DNA from: G965276765 sp965276825
Lineage (GTDB): Bacteria > Actinomycetota > Acidimicrobiia > Acidimicrobiales > Palsa-688
Direction: 5' to 3'
Length of the DNA: 64,000 nucleotides
Assembly (NCBI GenBank): GCA_965276825.1
Contig: OZ255630.1
Location: forward strand, 1,426,001-1,490,000
Numbering within the stretch: the first letter of the stretch is position 1; each line of letters begins with the position of its first letter. A program made the position numbers and the translations under genes. Shown here in pieces: positions 25,214-32,329 of the stretch. Under the pieces are notes generated by a model. The model was not told the origin of the DNA. It saw nothing but the letters and a program-made list of their open reading frames with translations, and searched no databases.

Positions 25214-25486
25214 TCAGGTTCGGTAGGCATCCGAGCGGTGGCGCACCGCGGTGACGTCGACGATGCGGTCACGCTCGTCGAGGAGGTAGAGGATGCGGTA
25301 CGTGCCTCGGCGGGCGGTCCACGCCGGGGCCATCGGGCGGTCGAGGGCCTTGCCGACCCGACAGGGGTCATCGAGCAGCGGCCCGATGACGAGCTCGTAG
25401 ACCGCACCTGCGACGTTCTCCGGAAGCAGCTCGGTCAACGCTCGGACAGCTGGCCCCGCGATGCGCAGCCGGTACCGCTCGCTCAC
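25214..25486 (-). CDS. relE: RelE/ParE-family toxin
   Basis: 90 residues. It shows YRLRIAGPAVRALTELLPEN and GPLLDDPCRVGKALDRPM, then the strand pair RGTYRILYLLDERDRIVDV and RHRSDAYRT, the RelE/ParE scaffold (usual length 85-100). RelE relatives cut mRNA in the ribosomal A site; sequence alone does not exclude a ParE-type gyrase inhibitor. Its ATG overlaps the antitoxin stop by 4 nt (25483-25486). A defective near-copy of its last 45 codons is found at 27244-27382. Confidence 0.87.
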   Translation of the reverse strand: MSERYRLRIAGPAVRALTELLPENVAGAVYELVIGPLLDDPCRVGKALDRPMAPAWTARRGTYRILYLLDERDRIVDVTAVRHRSDAYRT

Positions 25487-25773
25487 CGAGGCAAGCGCCC
25501 GGCTTCTCGCATGGCGTGGGCGAGCTGGTCGGCATCGAGGTAGTCACCGGCGTCGATGGCCGCCTGGCCGTTGACATGGGAGGCGAGCAGGTCAGGATCG
25601 GAGAGCACGGCGATGGTGTCCTGCAGCGCGTCGTAGTCGTCGGCGGACAAAAGCACGGCGGCCCGGCGGCCGTTGCGGGTGATCTCGAAGCGCTCGTGGG
25701 TGGTCATCGCGTCCTCGATCAACCGGGAAAGCTGGGTTCGGGCCTCAGCCACGGGGAGCGTCGACATGTACAT
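25483..25773 (-). CDS. YefM/RelB-type antitoxin
   Basis: About 96 residues from the ATG at 25773 (MYMSTLPVAEARTQLSRLIE); ATGs at 25779 and 25767 are alternatives. It has the YefM/Phd fold: FEITRNGRRAAVLLSADDYD, then the toxin-binding helix LQDTIAVLSDPDLLASH. The open frame continues upstream to 26190, but that part overlaps the decayed vapC and is not family-like. It is coupled to relE by a 4-nt overlap. TGTACA at 25767-25772 overlaps the start. Confidence 0.85.
   Translation of the reverse strand: MYMSTLPVAEARTQLSRLIEDAMTTHERFEITRNGRRAAVLLSADDYDALQDTIAVLSDPDLLASHVNGQAAIDAGDYLDADQLAHAMREAGRLPR
25767..25772. promoter_or_regulatory. TGTACA core of a YefM-like operator
   Basis: TGTACA sits in the palindrome ATGTACAT at the antitoxin start, with a second GTGTAC half-site about 15 nt upstream (near 25785). 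TGTACA is the core of the sites bound by E. coli YefM, so autoregulation over the start region is likely. Confidence 0.45.
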
Positions 25774-25922
25774 GATCATAGCGCGTACACAACAAACGTA
25801 CGTGAACGAGGCTGGACCAGCCGACAAATCGACCATCAGGTGGTGTCTCTCGATGTGCTCCGAGGTGAGCGGGAGGCGACGCCTGGTCGAAGGCCGGGTT
25901 GAGCGCCGTACGCTCCGACCAA

Positions 25923-26334
25923 TCATTCGTCCTGCGGCGTCGAGGAGAGGCGCAGCGAGGTGTGTCGCGCCAGGGTCTCGAAGTCTCGGTCGGCGCGGAG
26001 CACCTCCAGCCCGGCCCGGATGGCGACGGCGCCGACGATGCAGTCGGCCAGCGCACGGACGGTCTCGCCCACCCGCCGGCACTGCCGGTAGAGCGACGCT
26101 GCCGTATCGAAGTCGCCGAGACCTTCGGTCGGCACGGGCTCGCAACCCATGAGGAGGCGACGCGGCCGGGCGACGTGGGCCTTGTCTCACCTACCCGCAA
26201 GCACCTCCATGACGACGGCGTCCGGGGGTCTGGAGGGAACGTCCCCCCTCGATAGGTCGATGGATCTGTCGGTGGGCGACGCTGCCCGACCCTCGGAGGT
26301 ACTCCACCCAGGCCGAGGTGTCGACCGGCGTCAA
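25923..26334 (-). pseudogene. vapC: Broken VapC PIN toxin
   Basis: The gene starts with LTPVDTSAWVEYLRGSGSVA from a TTG at 26334 that overlaps the antitoxin TGA. The next recognisable piece, DAVVMEVLAGR, is in another frame, so there is a frameshift. That frame then hits a TGA at 26187-26189 before DKAHVARPRRLLMGCEPVPT. The rest, GDFDTAASLYRQCRRVGETV then RALADCIVGAVAIRAG and RADRDFETLARH, is a well-preserved PIN C-terminal half running to 25923. One frameshift plus one nonsense codon make it non-functional. The C-terminal half alone is open from an ATG at 26150. Confidence 0.75.
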
Positions 26335-26423
26335 TCGAGTGCGGCTGTGGTGGTGCTGCGCAAGGCGGCGAGGTCGCCGTCCCACCCGCTGCCCTCCATC
26401 GCCAGGGCCTCCTCCCGCGACAT
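26331..26423 (-). pseudogene. vapB: Truncated VapB antitoxin tail
   Basis: MSREEALAMEGSGWDGDLAA and then LRSTTTAALD match the C-terminal toxin-binding tail typical of short VapB antitoxins (REEAL...GxGWDGDLxxLR). The N-terminal DNA-binding part is missing. The stop of the next vapC lies only about 58 nt upstream, so it was probably cut off by a recombination joining two TA modules. The TGA overlaps the TTG of the broken vapC, as in an intact operon. Confidence 0.65.
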
Positions 26424-26480
26424 CGACGAGCCGGTGTAACGAGGTGACAGTCAGCCATTCCGACGCCACCCTGACGCCTG

Positions 26481-26867
26481 TCACCTCGGCACAACGACGG
26501 AGACTCCGGCGGCCGCCGCTCCCTCGGCCAAGCGGTCGTCGTAGGTCACCAGGCCCTCCAGGTCGGCGCCCATCTCCAGCGCACTCGCCAGATGGAGCGC
26601 GTCCAGGGTCCGAAGGCCCATGGGAAGCAGCGTGCCAGCCAGGAGGAACGTCGACGCAACGGGCATCACCAGGCTGACCGTCTCCAACGCGGCGGTCAGG
26701 GAGTCGTCCGGGATGCCGAGCCTCGTCGCGGTGCGGGTCGCCTCGGTCACCAGCAGGTGGGACGACCAGAAGGGTCCGTGGACCTTCCACCATGCCCGCA
26801 TGGCGTCTGACCCGTCTTCGTGAACGAGGAGCTTCACCAGCGCCGAGGTGTCGAGATACCAGACCAC
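26481..26867 (-). CDS. vapC: PIN-domain toxin, VapC family
   Basis: 128 residues: MVWYLDTSALVKLLVHEDGS (Asp6), SSHLLVTEATRTATRLG (Glu), LRTLDALHLASALEMGADL (third Asp) and LVTYDDRLAEGAAAAG (fourth acid). All PIN ligands are in place and the length is normal. The antitoxin gene at 26900 ends 32 nt upstream, so here the two do not overlap. It looks functional. Confidence 0.88.
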   Translation of the reverse strand: MVWYLDTSALVKLLVHEDGSDAMRAWWKVHGPFWSSHLLVTEATRTATRLGIPDDSLTAALETVSLVMPVASTFLLAGTLLPMGLRTLDALHLASALEMGADLEGLVTYDDRLAEGAAAAGVSVVVPR

Positions 26868-26899
26868 GGCGAGCCCCTTCGCTTGTCGGGCTGCGGACC

Positions 26900-27163
26900 T
26901 CAGCGGTCCGAGCGATCCTCGACGAGGACCTGAGCCGACGGTCGGGCCGCGATCACCGGCGCCGGCAGGTCCTTCGTCTGACGTCGGGCCGCCACGACCC
27001 GACCGGACGCCGACAGCGCGCCCACGCCCGTCGCCGACGATGGCGGAACGAGCATGGCGACGAGGCGACCTCGGTCAGTGACGCCGAGGGTCTCGCCGCG
27101 CTCGACCCGGCGAAGGGCAGCCGAGGCACGCTGCTGCAGCTCACGAACGCCGATCGTCTCCAT
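26900..27163 (-). CDS. Phd-type antitoxin
   Basis: 87 residues from the ATG at 27163. METIGVRELQQRASAALRRV, then ERGETLGVTDRGRLVAMLVP, is the Phd/YefM DNA-binding fold. The tail (APVIAARPSAQVLVEDRSDR) ends in the acidic stretch usual for PIN-binding antitoxins. The open frame extends upstream to 27361, but that segment is the shadow of the relE remnant. It precedes the PIN toxin by 32 nt. Confidence 0.85.
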   Translation of the reverse strand: METIGVRELQQRASAALRRVERGETLGVTDRGRLVAMLVPPSSATGVGALSASGRVVAARRQTKDLPAPVIAARPSAQVLVEDRSDR

Positions 27164-27243
27164 GTGCGTCAAGTGTAGCACCACGACCGGTCGGTCCCGA
27201 TCCCGGCGTCGCATGCCCCTCGGCGATCCGCCACCCTCACCTA

Positions 27244-27444
27244 TCCGGTTCGGTGGGCATCCGGGCGGTGGCGCACCCGGGACCTCGACGATGCGGTCAC
27301 GGTCGTCGAGGAGGTAGAGGAGGCGGTGGGTGCCGCGGCGGGCGGTCCACGCCGGGACCATCGGGCGGTCGAGGGCATTGCCGTCGCGTGCTCGGTCAAC
27401 CGGGACAGCTGAGCTCGAGCATCGGCCACGGGGAGCGTCGGCAT
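27244..27444 (-). pseudogene. Deletion-fused yefM-relE remnant
   Basis: The ATG at 27444 begins MPTLPVADARAQLSRLTEHA, nearly the same as the antitoxin at 25773. After about 22 codons the sequence jumps into the C-terminal half of a relE toxin: GRPMVPAWTARRGTHRLLYL-type residues in one frame, then VRHRPDAHRTG in another. Aligned by eye to 25214-25767, it lacks about 350 bases spanning the antitoxin C-terminus and the toxin N-terminus, and has one or two frameshifts. The remaining DNA is highly similar to the intact copy 1.5 kb away, so it arose by duplication and internal deletion. Confidence 0.7.
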
Positions 27445-27490
27445 GTGGTGATCCTGGCTCGCACGCTCCGGTTCCATGGGCACCGTCGCG

Positions 27491-27902
27491 CTACACGCGA
27501 ACGGTGGCGAAGTCGACATGCTCAGCCTCCATCCCGGCTGACCAGGTCCGTCCGAGGTGGGCCTCGGTGATCCTCACGGAGGCCCGGTGGCGCACGGCCG
27601 CCCCGAGGACCTCGGCGAGCAGCAGGTTGGTCTGATGGACGACGGCCACCCTCACGGTCTCGTCGATGCCGGCCCGCGAGTCCACCACGACGAGGCGATG
27701 CGCCGGAGGGTGCAGGACCCGCCGAGCGGCCGCTGCGGGATCGACGTTCCGACGGGAGAGGCTCCCGAGCCTGGCCGGGTCGGACAGGGCTCTGGCCAAA
27801 CGGAAGTGGAAGCCCCATGTGGTCGCCACCGGCCCTCACGCCGAGGTCGGGCAGGCGGCCGGCGACGGCCAGGACGGCGAGGTGGTCGTCGACGATGACC
27901 AC
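27491..27902 (-). pseudogene. PIN-like toxin with one frameshift
   Basis: Starts with a GTG at 27902 directly after the stop of the upstream ribbon-helix-helix gene: (V)VIVDDHLAVLAVAGRLPDLG. The frame then shifts. The rest, VATTWGFHFRLARALSDPAR, then VLHPPAHRLVVVDSRAGIDE and GAAVRHRASVRITEAHLGRT, runs to a stop at 27491. Removing one T near 27844 would give a continuous LGGGPVATTWGFHF and a protein of about 136 residues. I recall a family of small PIN-like actinobacterial TA proteins with this VDDxLAxxxL and GFxFRLxRAL pattern, but cannot confirm it. It may be a true pseudogene or a sequencing error. Confidence 0.55.
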
Positions 27903-28130
27903 TCAGTCGATGCGGAGGTCAGGGTCGGCAGCCGCAAGGCTCCGTGCCTCTTCCGCCAGCTCGGCCGCCATGTCCCCGAGGGCTGCATCGAGGTTGACAT
28001 CGTCGTCGAGATGCAACTCCCGGTCGATGACGGCTCGCAACACTTCACTACGGCTGCGACCCTCGGCAACCGCTACCGCGTCGAGAGCGACTTGCTGGAC
28101 CTCGGAGAGATAGATGTTCGTCCGGCGCAC
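27903..28130 (-). CDS. Ribbon-helix-helix antitoxin
   Basis: 75 residues from the GTG at 28130: (V)RRTNIYLSEVQQVALDAVA, then EGRSRSEVLRAVIDRELHL. This is a typical ribbon-helix-helix domain with the RSRSEVLR turn. The tail (DMAAELAEEARSLAAADPDL) is the toxin-binding helix. The open frame continues upstream through GVRVVSVGAYDQG, so a GTG about 30 bases earlier is possible. It ends exactly where the PIN-like toxin begins (TGA then GTG). Confidence 0.78.
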   Translation of the reverse strand: MRRTNIYLSEVQQVALDAVAVAEGRSRSEVLRAVIDRELHLDDDVNLDAALGDMAAELAEEARSLAAADPDLRID

Positions 28131-28183
28131 GCCCTGATCGTACGCCCCTACAGACACCACTCGGACGCCCCTTCGCCGACGCC

Positions 28184-28371
28184 CTCGTGGCGCAGGTTGT
28201 GGGCCCAAACCCCCGTGCCGAGCAGGATGCCCTCGTGCTGGGACTGCCCGTCGGAGAGGCGCAGCCTGGCCCCACCGCGCCCACCTCGGGTTGCAAGGCG
28301 TGCTCGAGCATGGCCTCGATCCAGTCGGCGGTGATCACCTCCGTGTCGTTGTTGAGGAACACCACCACGAC
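28184..28371 (-). pseudogene. Fragment of the large GT2 glycosyltransferase
   Basis: This minus-strand stretch encodes FLNNDTEVITADWIEAMLEH and LQPEVGAVG, then frame-disrupted ILLGTG...WAHNLRHEG. It matches the second GT2 domain of the gene at 29352-32327 (DNA 29696-29884) at close to nine bases in ten by eye. It has small indels and no start or end of its own. It is a stray partial duplicate now wedged between a TA module and a GNAT fragment. Confidence 0.82.
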
Positions 28372-28482
28372 GGCATCGACGAGGCTGCGAACCGCTTCTA
28401 CGCCCGTCACGGCTTCGTCGCCGTGCCCGACCATCTCCTACGGCTCTACCGCCGAATCCGGGACGTCAGAGCGTCGCTCTGA
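28372..28482 (+). pseudogene. C-terminal fragment of a GNAT toxin
   Basis: On the plus strand GIDEAANRFYARHGFVAVPD, then HLLRLYRRIRDVRASL and a stop, is the last motif (B region) and C-terminal strand of a GNAT acetyltransferase of the TacT/AtaT toxin type. The upstream part is missing: the sequence joins directly onto the antisense of the GT2 fragment. A full GNAT toxin with an equivalent FYEHFGFTSTPAPYRLVMK end lies just beyond it on the other strand. Confidence 0.65.
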
Positions 28483-28534
28483 GCTTCGCGAGCGGATCCG
28501 CGCCCGCTGCGCCCAGGGCCCTCGATCGCGCTGG

Positions 28535-28987
28535 TCAGCTGAGCGAGGCGCGGGCGTCGCTCGCCTTCATCACGAGCCGATAGGGCGCCGGCGTGCTCGT
28601 GAAGCCGAAATGCTCGTAGAAGCTGACTGCGTGAGCGTCGATGGCGTCGACCACGATGACCCGCCCACCGGCCACCTCGACCGCAGCAACGGCCCGGCTG
28701 AGGGCATCGACGAGAAGTTGACCGCCGACACGCTCCTCGGCCAGATCAATGTGGCGAGCGAGCCGAGCCAAAAGGATCGCAGGCACCACGTTGGGGCTGC
28801 CTCGGCCGACCTTGGACGGCAGGCTGTCGCGGCAGACCCAATGAGGACAGAGGCTGAAGTAGGCGACCACCCGGTCGATTTCAGCCCACACGAAGGTGCG
28901 CGCCGTCCCCGAGCGGTCAGCGTGAAGCGCGGATGAGACCAGCCACTTGTCGAGGACCTCGTTGCCGCAGCTGAAGTCGTCCACCAC
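28535..28987 (-). CDS. GNAT acetyltransferase toxin (TacT-like)
   Basis: 150 residues from an in-frame start at 28987: VDDFSCGNEVLDKWLVSSAL, then VVAYFSLCPHWV, ERVGGQLLVDALSRAV (acetyl-CoA loop) and DAHAVSFYEHFGF. This is the TacT/AtaT class, which acetylates aminoacyl-tRNA and is paired with DUF1778 antitoxins. The frame upstream reads PLFTSERIEAHHV, which looks like genuine family sequence, but has no ATG or GTG between the antitoxin stop (29025) and the chosen start. A CTG at 29020 would include it. Apart from that doubt the gene looks intact. Confidence 0.87.
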   Translation of the reverse strand: MVDDFSCGNEVLDKWLVSSALHADRSGTARTFVWAEIDRVVAYFSLCPHWVCRDSLPSKVGRGSPNVVPAILLARLARHIDLAEERVGGQLLVDALSRAVAAVEVAGGRVIVVDAIDAHAVSFYEHFGFTSTPAPYRLVMKASDARASLS

Positions 28988-29024
28988 GTGGTGTGCCTCG
29001 ATGCGCTCCGAGGTGAACAGGGGG

Positions 29025-29312
29025 CTACGCCTGCTCGAAGGCCGGGGCGAGCGCCGTCCTCGTTGCCGCTCGCCGCAGGGCGGGGATGGCCTGCGGCGGG
29101 GCGCTCAGGGCCTCGATGAGCCGGTCGAAGTAGTCCGACGGAATCTCCGTGTAGCTGGCCTCGGCGATGACCTGCTCCGCCCTGTCGGTGGCGGCCTCCA
29201 CCACGAACCGGGACATGGACGTGTGGAGGAGGCCGGCGGCAACGCGGATTCGCTCCGCCGTCACCGGCTCGACTCGGGACTCGATGCGCTCTGTCCTGCT
29301 CACGCCGGACAT
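29025..29312 (-). CDS. DUF1778 (TacA-type) antitoxin
   Basis: 95 residues: MSGVSRTERIESRVEPVTAE, RIRVAAGLLHTSMSRFVVEA (ribbon-helix-helix, the usual DUF1778 motif) and ATDRAEQVIAEASYTEIPSD. The C-terminal YFDRLIEALSAPPQAIPALR is the toxin-wrapping segment. It lies 37 nt upstream of the GNAT toxin start. A TACAAT overlaps the ATG region, so the transcript may be leaderless. Confidence 0.9.
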   Translation of the reverse strand: MSGVSRTERIESRVEPVTAERIRVAAGLLHTSMSRFVVEAATDRAEQVIAEASYTEIPSDYFDRLIEALSAPPQAIPALRRAATRTALAPAFEQA

Positions 29313-29351
29313 TGTACGGCACGAGCAGCGCCTGGGGAGGATGGCTCAGCG

Positions 29352-32327
29352 TCAGACGTCGAGCTGGAAGAATGGCGAGTGCGGCACGTAGCTCGGCCCG
29401 TAGTAGGGGTCGACGTGGTCCTTGACCCGCCACCGCCGCTCGAAGATCCCGGCCTCGTCAGGATGCTCGAAGCTCCCCCGGGTGGCGCTCTCGTGGTGGA
29501 AGAGCTCGGCGTAGGGGGTGTAGACGACCTGGTAGCCGGCCTGGCGGACCCGCAGGCACACGTCGATGTCGTTGTACGCAATCCGCAGGCGCTCGTCGTT
29601 GCCGCCGACCCGGTCCCAGACCTCCCGGCGCATCATCAGGCAGGCCCCGGTGATCGCGCTGGTGTCGCGCACGATGTCGCCCCGGCCCCATAATCCCTCG
29701 TGGCGCAGGTTGTGGGCCCACCCGCCCGTGCCGAGCAGGATGCCCTCGTGCTGGGACCGCCCGTCGGAGAGGCGCAACCGGGCGCCGACCGCGCCCACCT
29801 CGGGGCGCAGGACGTGCTCGAGCATCGCCTCGATCCAGTCGGGGGCGATCACCTCGGTGTCGTTGTTGAGGAACACGAGCACGTCGGCGCGCACCGCGCC
29901 CGCCGCCAAGTTCATCATGCGGGCGTAGTTGAACGGGTGGGGGTAGCGGATCACCCGTCCCGGCATCCCGGCCAGCAGCCTCAGGGCGTCGGTGTCATCG
30001 GTCCGGTTGTCGACCACCACCACCTCGGTCGCCGGCCACGTCGAGCGGCCCATGACGCTCGTCAGGCAGGTGCGCAGCAGCTCCGGTGAGTTGTGGGTCG
30101 GGACGATGATCGCCACGCGGGGGCGCCCGCGGATCGGGAAGCGGGGCCGGACCGACCCGGCGACCAGGCCGTCGTCCACGGTCCCCGACCCGCTGCGCCG
30201 GCGGAGGGCGGCCGCGGCCACCCGGCGCCGGAGCGCCGCCACGGGCTCCCCCACCCCGCCTTCCAGGGACGGCGAGGCTGACGCGTGCCGGGTCAGGAGC
30301 GGCTCGGGAACCCGGACGAAGCGGTCGGTCCGCTCCGCGATGCGCAGCGCCAGGTCCCAGCAGGACAGGTCGTGGACCGCGGCGGCCACCACCGAGGGGT
30401 CGGGCCCCTCCACCCCGAAGCCGCCCGGGTCGGCCGGCGGCGGGTCGAGGCGGCTCAGCACTCCGACCTCGGCCAGCACGGCGCGGCGCACGAACAGGGC
30501 CCGGCCGATCCACGCCTGGGACAGCAGCGTGCTCGGCGACCAGTCGGGCTTGGCCGCCAGCTCGACCAGGCGGCCGATGCGGTCGTGGCCGTCCTCGTCG
30601 GCGTACACCACGTCGGGCGGTGCGGGTTGCGCGTCGATCCAGCGCGAGAGCTGGCCGAGGGCGTGGGGCTCGAGGGTGTCGCCGGGCGGCAGCACCGCGA
30701 GGTAGTCGCCCCTGGTTGCGTCCAGGGCCGCGGCGATGACCGCCTCGAGGTCGGGAGCCCCGGTGCCGTCGTCGAGATCGTCGACGTCCGCGACGGCCAC
30801 ATCGACGGCGTCCCCCGCGGCAGCCAGCTCGAGCGCCCGTCTGGCCGGCCCCTCCCCCGTCGGGGTGGCCACGACCAGCAGCTCCCAGCGGTCGTCGACC
30901 TGGCTCCTGACCGAGCGGAGCGACTCGTCGAGATCGATCGGGTCGGTGCCGACCGCAAAGGGGACGGCCACGGTGAACGTGCTCCTCCGGCGCAGGGAGG
31001 CCAAGGCGGCGCCCACGGCCGAGACGGTGGCCGGGGTCGCTCCCCGGGTCGCCGCCCACGCTCGGTAGCGCTCGTCACGATCGGTGAGCTTGGACGGGGG
31101 CGCCGGCGGTGGTCCCACCCAGCCGGCCGGCCGCAGCGGCGGTGACACCTGGCGCGGCACCGGAGGAAGCGGGTTGACGGCGATCCGGGGGGCCAACGCG
31201 CCGGGCGCGTCGACGCCGAGGTCGGCCAGCGCGCCGACCAGGCCGCGCCGGCGACGCCATTCCCCTCCCCCCTCCTCCTCGAAGCGCCGAAGCTCACCGA
31301 CCGCCCCCTGCCAGGCCCGGTCGTCACCGAGCAGCTGTGCGGCCACCACGCCGGCGGCGTCGGCCGACGCTCCCTCGTCAGCGGGGTGGCCGGGTGCGCC
31401 GCCCCCGGCGAGGACCGCCGGGGTGCCACAGGCCACGGCCAGGCGGACGGTGGCCTCTGCCGCCGGGCCCGGCCGCTCGTCGATGGCCACGCGGGCGTGG
31501 GCCACCGCCGCGGGCGCCGCTCGGAGCGGCACGAGCTCGGCACCCGCGGCCTCGCAGGCCAGGCGCAGCTCGGGGGACGCCTCGTCGGCGACGACCGCGA
31601 CACCCACGCCGGGATCGACGCGCCGCAGGGCCGGCACCCGCACGCGCAGCGCGTGCAGGGCGGCGGCCTCGTCGTCGGTGCCCACGTCGTAGCCCCGGTC
31701 GCAGAGCACCACGACGCCGTGACGGTCACCGAGCGGTCGCGGGGGCTCGACGGCGGGGCGGGCGGTCACGAGGGTGGTCACCTCGAGCTTGGGGTGCCGG
31801 CCCGAAAGCCATGCGGCGTCGGCGCCGTGCTCGCACCAGGCGGCGTCGAAGGTCGCGGCCGCGTCGGCCACCACATCCTCGGCGCTGCGCAGCAGCTGGG
31901 CCAGCCCGGCCCGCTCGTCTGGGTGGGTCGCCGCGTCGAGGGCCTCGATGCGGCGAAAGGCGAAGCCCCCGCCGGGGGCGAAGAGCACCTGGGCGGCCTG
32001 GGGCTGGGATGCACGGATGCGCCCGGCCGCCTCCGACCCCAGCGTGGCCGCGGCCACGACCACCACCGAGCACTGGAGCCACCGGGCCGACGCCCACCCC
32101 GCCCAGTCGGCAGGGCCGAGGTCGACCGCCACCCCTGCCGCCCGCAACTGCTCGGCCGCGGGTCCGCCGAGGTGCCCGTCCAGCACCGCCACCCGCACGG
32201 GCGTGTCCGGCGCCAGGGCGGCCAGATCGGCGGCCAGGGCGGCGACCGCGAGGTCCTCGAGGTCGCTCGGCCCGCACCGCAGCGACGCGGCGACCACCAC
32301 GATCTCCGGCCCGGTCTGGCCAGGCAC
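29352..32327 (-). CDS. Large glycosyltransferase, paralogue of 12762-16094
   Basis: 991 residues with the same three-part layout as the 1110-residue GT: a GT-B-like N-terminal domain (RASQPQAAQVLFAPGGGFAF, FDAAWCEHGADAAWLSGR), a first GT2 domain and a second GT2 domain. Domain 2 is well kept (VAIIVPTHNSPELLRTCL, VLVFLNNDTEVIAPDWIEAM, NDERLRIAYNDIDVCLRVRQ). Domain 1 has lost its signature: the LADDRSS loop is VVATPTGEG, and FLDHDDLLKP is VLPPGDTLEP, so it is probably catalytically dead. It starts 3 nt after the coiled-coil protein stop. The N-terminal half is rich in Ala/Asp and GC compared with its paralogue. Confidence 0.8.
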   Translation of the reverse strand: MPGQTGPEIVVVAASLRCGPSDLEDLAVAALAADLAALAPDTPVRVAVLDGHLGGPAAEQLRAAGVAVDLGPADWAGWASARWLQCSVVVVAAATLGSEAAGRIRASQPQAAQVLFAPGGGFAFRRIEALDAATHPDERAGLAQLLRSAEDVVADAAATFDAAWCEHGADAAWLSGRHPKLEVTTLVTARPAVEPPRPLGDRHGVVVLCDRGYDVGTDDEAAALHALRVRVPALRRVDPGVGVAVVADEASPELRLACEAAGAELVPLRAAPAAVAHARVAIDERPGPAAEATVRLAVACGTPAVLAGGGAPGHPADEGASADAAGVVAAQLLGDDRAWQGAVGELRRFEEEGGGEWRRRRGLVGALADLGVDAPGALAPRIAVNPLPPVPRQVSPPLRPAGWVGPPPAPPSKLTDRDERYRAWAATRGATPATVSAVGAALASLRRRSTFTVAVPFAVGTDPIDLDESLRSVRSQVDDRWELLVVATPTGEGPARRALELAAAGDAVDVAVADVDDLDDGTGAPDLEAVIAAALDATRGDYLAVLPPGDTLEPHALGQLSRWIDAQPAPPDVVYADEDGHDRIGRLVELAAKPDWSPSTLLSQAWIGRALFVRRAVLAEVGVLSRLDPPPADPGGFGVEGPDPSVVAAAVHDLSCWDLALRIAERTDRFVRVPEPLLTRHASASPSLEGGVGEPVAALRRRVAAAALRRRSGSGTVDDGLVAGSVRPRFPIRGRPRVAIIVPTHNSPELLRTCLTSVMGRSTWPATEVVVVDNRTDDTDALRLLAGMPGRVIRYPHPFNYARMMNLAAGAVRADVLVFLNNDTEVIAPDWIEAMLEHVLRPEVGAVGARLRLSDGRSQHEGILLGTGGWAHNLRHEGLWGRGDIVRDTSAITGACLMMRREVWDRVGGNDERLRIAYNDIDVCLRVRQAGYQVVYTPYAELFHHESATRGSFEHPDEAGIFERRWRVKDHVDPYYGPSYVPHSPFFQLDV

Positions 32328-32329
32328 CC

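Noticed and set aside
25774..26190. N-terminal extension of the YefM-type antitoxin
   Set aside because: The extension overlaps the broken vapC and has no Phd/YefM similarity; the operator TGTACA also marks the real start.
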